Part shown: piece by piece, positions 1 to 7,619 of the stretch
How the letters are laid out: every line of letters begins with the position of its first letter
Numbering within the stretch: position 1 is the first letter of the stretch
Assembly: GCF_016820245.1 (NCBI RefSeq)
Contig: NZ_JAFCAR010000004.1
Location: 62,001-126,000 of the forward strand
Direction of reading: 5' to 3'
Origin: Jannaschia sp. Os4
GTDB taxonomy: Bacteria > Pseudomonadota > Alphaproteobacteria > Rhodobacterales > Rhodobacteraceae
Length of the DNA: 64,000 nt
The notes under the pieces: generated by a model
What the model was told of the DNA's origin: nothing
What the model saw: only the letters and a program-made list of their open reading frames with translations
The model's database searches: none
Translations under genes and position numbers: made by a program

Positions 1-155
1 GGCGGCGCGTCCATCGCGCCCAGCCGGTCGAGGCCGTCGATCCCGTCCTCGGCCACGGTCGCGTGGATCCCCGCCCGTTCGAGGGTCAGCTCGATCATGC
101 GCCGCACCGTGCGGCTGTCGTCGACGGCCAGCACGCGGATCGGGTCGTTGGTCAT
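1..155 (-). CDS. CheY-like receiver protein, 5' part only
   Basis: Only the first 51 codons are in the window; the gene runs off the left edge. The visible N-terminus reads VLAVDDSRTVRRMI at residues 8-21, the acidic Asp pair and following helix of a response-regulator receiver. The closest pattern is CheY (VDDSRT), so a chemotaxis-type single-domain regulator is the best guess. A longer regulator with an output domain cannot be excluded. The ATG at 155 is supported by AGGAGGG at 161-167 (minus strand). It is 51 bp from the end of glk and read in the same direction, but no functional link to the sugar genes is evident. Confidence 0.8.
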   Translation of the reverse strand, partial: MTNDPIRVLAVDDSRTVRRMIELTLERAGIHATVAEDGIDGLDRLGAMDAP

Positions 156-206
156 GCCGTCCCTCCTGCTCCCGGTCAGGGCTAGAGGGGGGACGTGAAG
201 ATTCGG

Positions 207-1181
207 TTACCCCGTCGGGGCGAGCTCGTTCAAATGCGCGGCGCATCCCGTGAGGGCCGCGTGGTCGTCCGTCACGAGGTGGACCGCGAAGTTCTGCATG
301 AACCCGGCGAAGCGGCCCTTGTCCCGGAATGCGTCCGCGAAGCCCATCCCCGCGAGGTGCGGGCCGAGCGCCCTCGCCACGCCGCCCACCATGTAGACGC
401 CGCCGAAGGGCAGGTGGATGAGGCTCAGGTTGCCCGCGACCGTACCGAGCATCCGCACCGCCTGCCGCACGGTCGCCTCCGCGCGGGGATCGGTGTCGAG
501 GCTCCCCATGATCTCCGCCGCCGAGCGCTCCTCGGAGGCGCCGGCCTCGGAGGCGAGCCAGCGGTAGGTCTGCTCGAGCCCGCGGCCCGACAGGACGTCT
601 TCCACCGACGGGAACCCGTGGGAGGTGGACACGAAGGTCAGGAGGCGCAGCTCCGCCTCGGTGCGCACGGGGAGGTTCGCGTGCCCCGCTTCGGAGGGGG
701 GCACGACGCGTCCCGTGGGCGTGACGTGCACGGGCGCCGCGTTGAACCCCGTCCCGACGCCGATCACCAGCCGGGCCGCCCCCTCGCGCGCGGGCGCGGC
801 GGAGGTGCAGACCGTCTCGCAGACGTCGGGGGCGAGATGGCCCAGAGCGTGACCCTGCGCCTGCAGGTCGTTCAGGATCGCGCCCGCGCGGGCACCCGTG
901 GCCGCCAGCAGACGGACCGTGTCGATGGACCAGTCGCGGTTCGTCAACTCCGCGACGCCGTCGGCCACGGGCCCTGCGACGGCGACGCAGGCGCCATCGG
1001 GCGTCGCGCCCATCGCGTCGCGGTAGGTCTTGAGGACGGTGGGCAGGCCGGCGAAGTCGTCGTTGCGGTAGCGCCGGATGCTCTCGGCCTGCACCTCGGC
1101 CCCGCGCGCGAGGGCGCAGCGGGTGTTCGTTCCGCCCACGTCGGCGACGAGGAACAGCGGCAGGTCGGTCGCGTCGGTCAT
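207..1181 (-). CDS. glk: Glucokinase
   Basis: ATP-dependent glucokinase of the bacterial Glk family; it phosphorylates free cytoplasmic glucose to glucose-6-phosphate. The 324-residue protein matches the usual family length. It carries the phosphate-1 loop DVGGTNTR at 14-21, LNDLQAQG with the likely catalytic Asp105, the GVGTGFN loop at 141-147, and SEAGH near 166-170, which holds the sugar-contacting Glu and His. I use the ATG at 1181 because the nucleotide-binding strand follows directly; in-frame sequence upstream runs through the 3' end of the beta-glucosidase gene in another frame. It lies 14 bp downstream of the GH1 gene and is almost certainly co-transcribed, completing the breakdown of imported glucosides. 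Confidence 0.93.
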   Translation of the reverse strand: MTDATDLPLFLVADVGGTNTRCALARGAEVQAESIRRYRNDDFAGLPTVLKTYRDAMGATPDGACVAVAGPVADGVAELTNRDWSIDTVRLLAATGARAGAILNDLQAQGHALGHLAPDVCETVCTSAAPAREGAARLVIGVGTGFNAAPVHVTPTGRVVPPSEAGHANLPVRTEAELRLLTFVSTSHGFPSVEDVLSGRGLEQTYRWLASEAGASEERSAAEIMGSLDTDPRAEATVRQAVRMLGTVAGNLSLIHLPFGGVYMVGGVARALGPHLAGMGFADAFRDKGRFAGFMQNFAVHLVTDDHAALTGCAAHLNELAPTG

Positions 1182-1195
1182 GGACGTGCGCGCTA

Positions 1196-2563
1196 TCAGC
1201 GGCGCAGCATCCTGCCAAGGGCGTGCCACGACGCCTTCGGCGTCCGCCGCTGGCTGTCGAAATCGACATGGACCATGCCGAAGCGCTTGTCGTAGCCGAA
1301 GGCCCACTCGTAGTTGTCCATCAGCGACCACACCGTGTAGCCCGCGAGCGGCGCGCCGCGTTCGATGGCGCGCAGGCCCGCGCGGAAGTGCCCATCGAGA
1401 TAGGCGATCCGCTCCACGTCGGCGCGGCCGGGCACGTCGGGGTTCGCCATACCGGACTCGGTGACGTAGAGCGGCGTGTCCCCGGTGAAGTCCGCGGCCG
1501 TGCGCAGCAGCAGCCATTCGAGCCCCTCGGGCGCGATCTCCCACCCCATGTCGGTCTTGGGCAGGGGGCCGGGGACCGTCGAGTAGTAGGGCCAGCGATC
1601 GGACTGCGCCTGGAGGCGCTGGCAGGTGTAGTAGTTGACCCCGAACCAGTCGAGCGGCGCGTGGATGCGCTCAAGATCCTTCTCCCACCCCTCGGGCATG
1701 TGCGGGGCGAAGCCCTCCAGCACGTCCTCGGGGTAGGTGCCTCGGGTCATCGCCTGCACGAACCAGCGGTTGTAGATGCCGTCGTAGAGCCGGGCCGCGG
1801 CGCGGTCCTCGTCGGTGTCGCGGGCGGGGAGCGGGAACTCCATGTTGCACGCGGCACCCACGCCGGGGACGCCGTGCGCGCGCAGCACCTCGACCGAGAG
1901 GCCGTGCGCCAGCGCGACGTTGTGCATCGACCTCACGCCGTTCTCGAGCCCGGTGAGGCCCGGCGCGTGGGCCCCGTGGTAATGCGACAGCCACGCGACG
2001 CACCACGGCTCGTTGACGGGGGCCACGTTGTGCAGGCGGTCCCCGATGCGGCGGGCCACCACGTCGGTGAAGCGGGCGAAGGCCTCGGGCGTCTTGCGGA
2101 CCAGCCAGCCTCCCTTCTCCGACAGGGCCTGCGGCAGTTCCCAGTGGTAGAGGGTCGCCATCGGCTTTATGCCGCGCTGCAGCAAGCCGTCGACGAGGCG
2201 GTCGTAGAAATCGAGCCCCTCGGGGTTGAGCGTCACGCCGTCGGGCATCACCCGCGCCCACGAGGTGGAGAAGCGGTAGGCGTCCAGCCCGACGTCGCGG
2301 ATGAGGTCGAGATCCTCCTCCCAGCGGTGGTAGTGGTCGCAGGCCACGGCGCCGTGCTGCTGCAGGTGCACCTTGCCGGGCTGGCGGGCGAAGGCGTCCC
2401 AGTGCGTCTCGCCTGCGCCGCCGAAGGCGTGGCCCTCGATCTGGTAGGCGCTCGTCGCCGTCGAGAAGACGAACCCCTCGGGGAAGTCGCTGCGCGCGAC
2501 GGAGAACTCCGTCGGGGCGGTCTCCGACGCGAGGTCCGGCGACGGCTGCTGATAGTCCTTCAT
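1196..2563 (-). CDS. GH1 beta-glucosidase
   Basis: Family 1 glycoside hydrolase (455 aa), a retaining beta-glucosidase predicted to be cytoplasmic since no signal peptide is seen. The (beta/alpha)8 landmarks are present: TLYHWELPQ at 137-145, the acid/base Glu185 in APVNEPW, the nucleophile Glu369 in YVTESG (the family more often has TENG), and WSLMDNYEW near the C-terminus for glucose-subsite binding. The ATG at 2563 is preferred over an in-frame GTG at 2575 because GAGGTGGG lies about 11 nt upstream of the ATG and partly overlaps the GTG. The gene lies between the LacI-type regulator and glk on one strand. The natural substrate (cellobiose or other beta-glucosides) cannot be read from sequence. 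Confidence 0.93.
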   Translation of the reverse strand: MKDYQQPSPDLASETAPTEFSVARSDFPEGFVFSTATSAYQIEGHAFGGAGETHWDAFARQPGKVHLQQHGAVACDHYHRWEEDLDLIRDVGLDAYRFSTSWARVMPDGVTLNPEGLDFYDRLVDGLLQRGIKPMATLYHWELPQALSEKGGWLVRKTPEAFARFTDVVARRIGDRLHNVAPVNEPWCVAWLSHYHGAHAPGLTGLENGVRSMHNVALAHGLSVEVLRAHGVPGVGAACNMEFPLPARDTDEDRAAARLYDGIYNRWFVQAMTRGTYPEDVLEGFAPHMPEGWEKDLERIHAPLDWFGVNYYTCQRLQAQSDRWPYYSTVPGPLPKTDMGWEIAPEGLEWLLLRTAADFTGDTPLYVTESGMANPDVPGRADVERIAYLDGHFRAGLRAIERGAPLAGYTVWSLMDNYEWAFGYDKRFGMVHVDFDSQRRTPKASWHALGRMLRR

Positions 2564-2664
2564 GGCGAATCCCACCTCTGTCCCGCGGCGACCCCTAGCG
2601 CGAGGCCCCGGGGGAGGGGGAAGCGAGGGGAGGGGCGTTCTTCGCGGAGTGGCGCATCCCCGCC

Positions 2665-3702
2665 TCAGGCGGGGGCGGGCCCCGTCGAGCGGCCTAGGAC
2701 CAGCGGGCAGTCCCAGACCTCCGCGACGATCGGGCGGTCCGGGGCCGCGATCCGGGCGATCAGCAGCTCGGCGCAGCGCCGTCCGGCCGCCCGCACGGAG
2801 GACCGGGTGGCGGTGAAGGGCGGGGCCTCGCGGTCGTCGGGCTCGTTGCCGATGTAGCTGAGGACGTCGTCGAAGATGGCGACCGAGACGTCCGCGCCGA
2901 TGCGCAGCCCGCGGGCCGCGATGGCGCGCCGCACCCCGACGGCGGCGAGGACCGACGCGACGACGAGGCCGGTGGGCGGGCTCGGCCCGTCGAGCATCCG
3001 CGCCGCGGCGGCGTAGCCCAGCGGCTCCGTCATCTCGGCGGCGGCGCGGTGGGCCGGGTCGACCTGCAGGCCCGCAGCCGCCATGGCCGCGTCGAACCCG
3101 TCGCGGCGGCGATGCGCGAAGTCCATGTCCTCCAAGCCGTTCACGAGGCCGATCCGCCGGTGTCCCAGGCCGATCAGGTGCTCGGTGAGGCGGACGAAGG
3201 CCCGGCGGTTCTCGACGTCGACGTGATCGTAGGGCCGGACCGCGCCCGACGCGCGCCCGTGCACCACGAAGGGCAGGCCCAAGGACTGCAGGATGCCGAT
3301 CCGCGCGTCATCGATCCGCGGGCCGTGGACGATGAACCCGTCGACCGCGCCCGACTGCGCCAGCCGCTCGTAGGCGGCCGTCCCGTCGTCCGGGACGGTC
3401 GTCATCAGCATGTCGTAGCCGGCGCTGGCGTAGACCTCGCCCGCGCCCGCGGTGAAGTCGGCGAAGATCGGGTTGACCGTCTCGTGGCCGATGGACTGCG
3501 GGATGACGTGGCCGATGGCCATGGAGCGTCCCGTCGCCAAGGCGGCGGCCCGGCGGTTGGGCCGGTACCCGTGGTCAATCGCGGCCTTCTGGACGCGCCT
3601 CCGCGTCTCCTCGCGCACCTCCGGGTAGCCGCCGAGCGCGCGGCTCACGGTGGTCGGCGACAGGCCGACGAGCTCGGCGAACTCGCGAAGGGTCATCGAC
3701 AT
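2665..3702 (-). CDS. aglR: LacI-family transcriptional regulator (AglR-like)
   Basis: DNA-binding sugar-responsive repressor of the LacI/GalR family (345 aa). The helix-turn-helix is at the N-terminus (TLREFAELVGLSPTTVSRAL, about residues 4-23), followed by the hinge helix and a periplasmic-binding-protein-like effector domain. ATG 3702 has GGGAGG about 9 nt upstream; an alternative ATG at 3696 lacks good spacing. It is divergent from aglEFGAK and upstream of bgl and glk on the same strand, the position of the Sinorhizobium meliloti alpha-glucoside regulator AglR. A perfect palindrome at 3855-3868 with the GCGC-centred symmetry typical of LacI operators is its likely target and would control both directions. 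The inducer is inferred to be an alpha-glucoside. Confidence 0.85.
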   Translation of the reverse strand: MSMTLREFAELVGLSPTTVSRALGGYPEVREETRRRVQKAAIDHGYRPNRRAAALATGRSMAIGHVIPQSIGHETVNPIFADFTAGAGEVYASAGYDMLMTTVPDDGTAAYERLAQSGAVDGFIVHGPRIDDARIGILQSLGLPFVVHGRASGAVRPYDHVDVENRRAFVRLTEHLIGLGHRRIGLVNGLEDMDFAHRRRDGFDAAMAAAGLQVDPAHRAAAEMTEPLGYAAAARMLDGPSPPTGLVVASVLAAVGVRRAIAARGLRIGADVSVAIFDDVLSYIGNEPDDREAPPFTATRSSVRAAGRRCAELLIARIAAPDRPIVAEVWDCPLVLGRSTGPAPA

Positions 3703-3854
3703 GGCGCGGCCCTCCCGAACCGGTTCGACACGACCGGACCTTGGCCCGTGCGGCGCGACCCGGGCAAGTGCGCGTTCAGGTCGCATCGCGCCGGGGGCGG
3801 GCTTCGACGCTTCGCGTTGACTCGGTCGGGGGAGCACTGGCAGGGATGTCGTCA

Positions 3855-3868
3855 CCAAAGCGCTTTGG
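3855..3868. promoter_or_regulatory. Probable LacI/AglR operator
   Basis: The sequence CCAAAGCGCTTTGG is a perfect 14-bp palindrome centred on CG, the classic LacI-family operator form. It sits in the 238-bp divergent gap, 86 bp before aglE and about 150 bp before the regulator. A TTGACT that could serve as a -35 box for aglE lies at 3817-3822, but I see no clean -10 partner, so the promoter itself is uncertain. A bound repressor here would block aglE transcription and could also affect the regulator. Confidence 0.75.
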
Positions 3869-3940
3869 GGCGGGACCGGCCCGCCGTTGCGCGCTAGGAA
3901 CGACGAGACGGACCCGATCAACGGGCCGCTGGGAGGAGAA

Positions 3941-5296
3941 ATGATGAAGAACCTGATGGGTGGCGCCGCCGCCATCGCGCTCATGTCCGGAGCCGCGTTC
4001 GCGGGCGGGCACCTGCCGATCGAGCCGGGCTCGGGCGACTACGACTGGACCGCCTACGACGAGTTCGCGGCGAACACCGACCTGTCCGGCCAGTCCCTGT
4101 CGATCACCGGCCCGTGGACCGGCGACGAGAAGGCCAAGTTCGACGCGGTCGTCGCGCTGTTCGCCGAGGCCACGGGCGCCGAGGCCGAGTATTCCGGCTC
4201 CGATTCGTTCGAGCAGGACATCGTGATCGCCGCCGAGGCGGGCTCGGCCCCGAACCTCGCGGTGTTCCCGCAGCCGGGCCTCGCCGCCGACATGGCCGCG
4301 CGCGGCCAGCTCTCGCCGCTGCCCGAGGGCACCTCGGAGTTCGTCGCGGAGAACTTCGCCGCCGGCCAGTCGTGGGTCGACCTCGGCACCTACGCGAACG
4401 CGTCCGGCGAGGACGAGCTGTTCGGCATGTTCTACCGCGTCGATCTGAAGTCGCTGGTCTGGTACGTCCCGGAGGCGTTCGAGGAGAACGACTACGAGAT
4501 CCCCGAGACGATGGAGGAGCTGATCGCGCTCTCCGACCAGATCGTCGAGGACGGGGGCACCCCGTGGTGCATCGGCCTCGGCTCGGGCGCGGCGACCGGC
4601 TGGCCGGCGACCGACTGGGTGGAGGACATGATGCTCCGCACCCAGCCCCCCGAGGTCTACGACGCGTGGGTGGCCAACGAGCTTTCCTTCGACAGCCCCG
4701 AGGTGATCGGCGCGATCGAGGCCTACGGCCAGTTCGCCCGCAACGAGGACTACGTGGCCGGCGGCGGCGAGACCGCGGCGTCCACGGACTTCCGCGACAG
4801 CCCGAACGGCCTCTTCGAGGTGCCGCCCGCGTGCTACATGCACCGCCAGGCGTCCTTCATCCCGGCCTTCTTCCCCGAGGGCACCGAGGTGGGCGAGGAC
4901 GTGGACTTCTTCTACTTCCCCGCCTTCGAGGGGCAGGACCTCGGCTCGCCCGTTCTCGGCGCCGGGACGCTGTTCTCGATCACCAACCCGTCGGACACGG
5001 CCAACGCGTTCATCGAGTTCCTCAAGCTGCCGATCGCGCACGAGGCGTGGATGACGCAGGGCGGGTTCCTGACGGCGCATGGCGGCGTGAACGCCGACCT
5101 CTACGCGGACGACGCGCTGCGCGGCCAAGCGGAGATCATCCAAGGCGCGACCACGTTCCGCTTCGACGGCTCGGACCTGATGCCCGGCGAGATCGGCGCG
5201 GGCGCCTTCTGGACGGGCATGGTGGACTACACCACCGGCGCCTCGGCCGAGGAGGTCGCGGCCGGCATCCAGGAGCGCTGGGACGCCATCAAGTGA
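3941..5296 (+). CDS. aglE: Alpha-glucoside ABC transporter, substrate-binding protein
   Basis: Periplasmic solute-binding protein (451 aa) of the carbohydrate ABC family. It delivers alpha-glucosides (maltose, sucrose or trehalose type sugars) to AglF/AglG. An N-terminal Sec signal peptide is clear: MKNL, a hydrophobic run rich in Ala/Gly/Met, and SGAAFAGG at the cleavage region. The mature protein is very acidic. The start is either ATG 3941 or ATG 3944; GGGAGGAG at 3931-3938 favours the second by spacing, and the difference is one residue. It opens the aglEFGAK operon, the same gene order as in Sinorhizobium meliloti. A stem-loop follows the stop codon and may raise its expression over the permease genes. 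Confidence 0.93.
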   Translation: MMKNLMGGAAAIALMSGAAFAGGHLPIEPGSGDYDWTAYDEFAANTDLSGQSLSITGPWTGDEKAKFDAVVALFAEATGAEAEYSGSDSFEQDIVIAAEAGSAPNLAVFPQPGLAADMAARGQLSPLPEGTSEFVAENFAAGQSWVDLGTYANASGEDELFGMFYRVDLKSLVWYVPEAFEENDYEIPETMEELIALSDQIVEDGGTPWCIGLGSGAATGWPATDWVEDMMLRTQPPEVYDAWVANELSFDSPEVIGAIEAYGQFARNEDYVAGGGETAASTDFRDSPNGLFEVPPACYMHRQASFIPAFFPEGTEVGEDVDFFYFPAFEGQDLGSPVLGAGTLFSITNPSDTANAFIEFLKLPIAHEAWMTQGGFLTAHGGVNADLYADDALRGQAEIIQGATTFRFDGSDLMPGEIGAGAFWTGMVDYTTGASAEEVAAGIQERWDAIK

Positions 5297-5319
5297 GCCG
5301 ACCGGCCCACTAGACCATT

Positions 5320-5348
5320 GACGGGGGCGCGCATGGCGTGCCCCCGTC
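5320..5348 (+). promoter_or_regulatory. Intercistronic stem-loop between aglE and aglF
   Basis: Left arm 5320-5332 pairs with right arm 5336-5348 over 13 bp (one G-T pair) around a three-base ATG loop. No T-run follows, so it is not a classic intrinsic terminator. Such hairpins after binding-protein genes often protect the upstream message from 3' exonucleases or partly terminate, giving more binding protein than permease. That role is inferred here. Confidence 0.65.
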
Positions 5349-5427
5349 GCACCGAGGGGCCCACGGAGGCCGCGCCGCGGACCGGCGCGGGGGTCCCGCC
5401 GCGAGGCGAACTTGGGGAGGAGCGACC

Positions 5428-6408
5428 ATGCCACCCGTCCTGCAGGGACTGATCACCATCGTGCTGGGGGTGGGCGGCTGCGTCGGCTACTTCTACCTGT
5501 CGAACCTCGTGCTCGACCGGTTCATCTTCCCGGCCAAGGGCCCGAACGCGGGGCGCAACATCAATCGCGCCAACATGGTCCGCCCGTGGCTGTTCATCTT
5601 CCCGGCCTTCGCCGCGCTCGGCCTCTACCTCGCCTACCCGGTGGTGGGCTCGTTCATCCGCTCTCTCTACGGGCGCAACCCGGACGAGTTCGTGGGCTTG
5701 GGCAACTACATGTGGCTCTTCTCGGACGGCGAGTTCCGGCAGGCCGTGCTGAACAACATCCTCTGGGCCATCGTCGTCCCCGCCGGCGCGACCTTCTTCG
5801 GTCTGATCGCGGCCCAGCTGACCGACCGCTTGTCTTGGGGCAACATCGCCAAGTCGCTGATCTTCATGCCGATGGCGATCTCGTTCGTGGGCGCCTCGCT
5901 GATCTGGAAGTTCGTCTACGCCAACGACGCCGACATCGGGATCGTCAACGCCTTCCGCGCGTGGGCCTTCGACGCCGACCCGATCGACCCGATGCAGATC
6001 CCGTTCTGGAACAACTTCTTCCTGATGTTCATCCTGATCTGGATCCAGACCGGCTTCGCCATGGTGATCCTGTCGGCCGCGCTGCGCGGCATCCCCGAGG
6101 AGACGGTGGAGGCCGCCATCGTCGACGGGGCCAAGCCGCTCGACATCTTCTTCAAGATCAAGGTGCCGCAGATCATGCCGACCATCGTGGTGGTCTGGAC
6201 GACGATCACGATCCTCGTGCTCAAGATCTTCGACATCGTCTACACTATGACCGGGGGCAACTTCGGCACCCAGATCCTGCCCTCATACATGTTCGAGTTC
6301 ATGTTCCGCGACGACGGGCGCGCCACGGCGGTGGCCTTCGTCATCATGCTGATCGTCACGCCGGTCATGGTCTGGAACATCATCCAGGCGCGGAAGGAGA
6401 TGCGCTGA
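5428..6408 (+). CDS. aglF: Alpha-glucoside ABC transporter permease
   Basis: Inner-membrane permease (326 aa) of the MalF type. Several hydrophobic segments are visible, the first within residues 8-30. A BPD-transport EAA loop (EAAIVDGAKPLDIFFKIKVP, about residues 230-249) contacts the ATPase. ATG 5428 is set by a strong GGGGAGGAG at 5414-5422; an earlier in-frame ATG at 5338 falls inside the stem-loop and lacks a ribosome binding site. It is coupled to aglG by a 1-nt TGATG overlap. It should form the channel with AglG, powered by AglK. Confidence 0.93.
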   Translation: MPPVLQGLITIVLGVGGCVGYFYLSNLVLDRFIFPAKGPNAGRNINRANMVRPWLFIFPAFAALGLYLAYPVVGSFIRSLYGRNPDEFVGLGNYMWLFSDGEFRQAVLNNILWAIVVPAGATFFGLIAAQLTDRLSWGNIAKSLIFMPMAISFVGASLIWKFVYANDADIGIVNAFRAWAFDADPIDPMQIPFWNNFFLMFILIWIQTGFAMVILSAALRGIPEETVEAAIVDGAKPLDIFFKIKVPQIMPTIVVVWTTITILVLKIFDIVYTMTGGNFGTQILPSYMFEFMFRDDGRATAVAFVIMLIVTPVMVWNIIQARKEMR

Positions 6409-7610
6409 TGGACAACATCGCCGGAACCAAGTCGTCGCTCGGCTGGGCGGTCAACATCGCGGTCGTCGCGATGGTCCTGCTCTGGATCATCCCGACGGTC
6501 GGCCTGCTCGTCTCGTCCTTCCGGGACCGCGACGCGATCTCGGCCTCGGGCTGGTGGCTCGCGCCCTTCGCGACCGAGCAGTCCTACCGCGCGCGTGCGG
6601 GGGCGGAAGGCGTGCCCGACGGGGACGCCTTCGTCGTCACGGGGAACATCTTCGACGAGGCGGGGGCGACCGGCTCGCTCTCGGCCTTCGGGGTCCGCGG
6701 ACGCGCGCCGGGCGAGTTCCCCGTCGGCACGGTGGCGGACCTCGGGGACGGCGAGACGCTGACGATGCAGGCGAACGGCGACTACGAGTTCCGCACGCCC
6801 GAGGAGCCGGACGGGCGCGGGCAGCGCATCTACTTCCTCGCGGAGACGCCGCCCGACTTCACGTTGGAGAACTACGACACAGTGCTGGGCGCGGGCGGGA
6901 TGGCGCAGGCGTTCATCAACACGCTTACGGTGACGATCCCCGCGACCATCATCCCGATCCTCGTGGCGGCCTTCGCGGCCTACGCACTGGCATGGATGGA
7001 GTTCCCGCTGCGCGGCGTGCTCATCGCGCTCGTCGTCGGCCTGCTCGTCGTGCCGCTGCAGCTTGCCTTGGTGCCGCTGCTGTCGTTTCATACGCAGACG
7101 GCGAGCTTTCTGAACTGGCTCTTTGATCCAGACGCCATCTTCAACGAAACCAGCGACCTTTGGGTTGGAGACTATGAGGGGCGGAGCTTCGTGGGCGTCT
7201 GGCTCGCGCATACGGGCTTCGGCCTGCCGCTCGCGATCTACCTGCTGCGCAACTACATGGTCGGCCTGCCGCGCGACATCATCGAGAACGCGCGGGTGGA
7301 CGGGGCGACCGAGTTCCAGATCTTCACCAAGGTGATCCTGCCGCTCTCGTTCCCGGCGCTCGCCTCCTTCGCCATCTTCCAGTTCCTGTGGACGTGGAAC
7401 GACCTGCTCGTGGCCAAGGTTTTCCTGCCCGACGGAGACGCGGCGATGGTGATGACGCGGAAGATCGCGGACGACCTCCTGGGGTCGCGCGGCGGCGACT
7501 GGGGCATCCTCGCGGGGGCGGCCTTCGTCTCCATCGCGGTGCCGCTGCTCGTCTTCTTCACGATGCAACGCTACCTCGTGCGCGGCCTCCTCGCAGGCTC
7601 CGTGAAGTAA
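6408..7610 (+). CDS. aglG: Alpha-glucoside ABC transporter permease
   Basis: Second permease (400 aa) of the agl transporter, MalG type. The first membrane span is at about residues 10-33. A long non-membrane insertion of about 110 residues follows, then the permease core with the EAA loop ENARVDGATEFQIFTKVILP. The large periplasmic insert makes it longer than typical MalG proteins (about 280-300 aa) and is a recurrent feature of AglG-type permeases. Its ATG overlaps the aglF stop by one base. A stretch at about 7086-7176 uses codons (TTT, CAT, CCA, GAA, CTT, GTT, GGA, TAT) that are otherwise rare in these genes; the reading frame stays open through it. Confidence 0.92.
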   Translation: MDNIAGTKSSLGWAVNIAVVAMVLLWIIPTVGLLVSSFRDRDAISASGWWLAPFATEQSYRARAGAEGVPDGDAFVVTGNIFDEAGATGSLSAFGVRGRAPGEFPVGTVADLGDGETLTMQANGDYEFRTPEEPDGRGQRIYFLAETPPDFTLENYDTVLGAGGMAQAFINTLTVTIPATIIPILVAAFAAYALAWMEFPLRGVLIALVVGLLVVPLQLALVPLLSFHTQTASFLNWLFDPDAIFNETSDLWVGDYEGRSFVGVWLAHTGFGLPLAIYLLRNYMVGLPRDIIENARVDGATEFQIFTKVILPLSFPALASFAIFQFLWTWNDLLVAKVFLPDGDAAMVMTRKIADDLLGSRGGDWGILAGAAFVSIAVPLLVFFTMQRYLVRGLLAGSVK

Positions 7611-7619
7611 GGATCCCGA

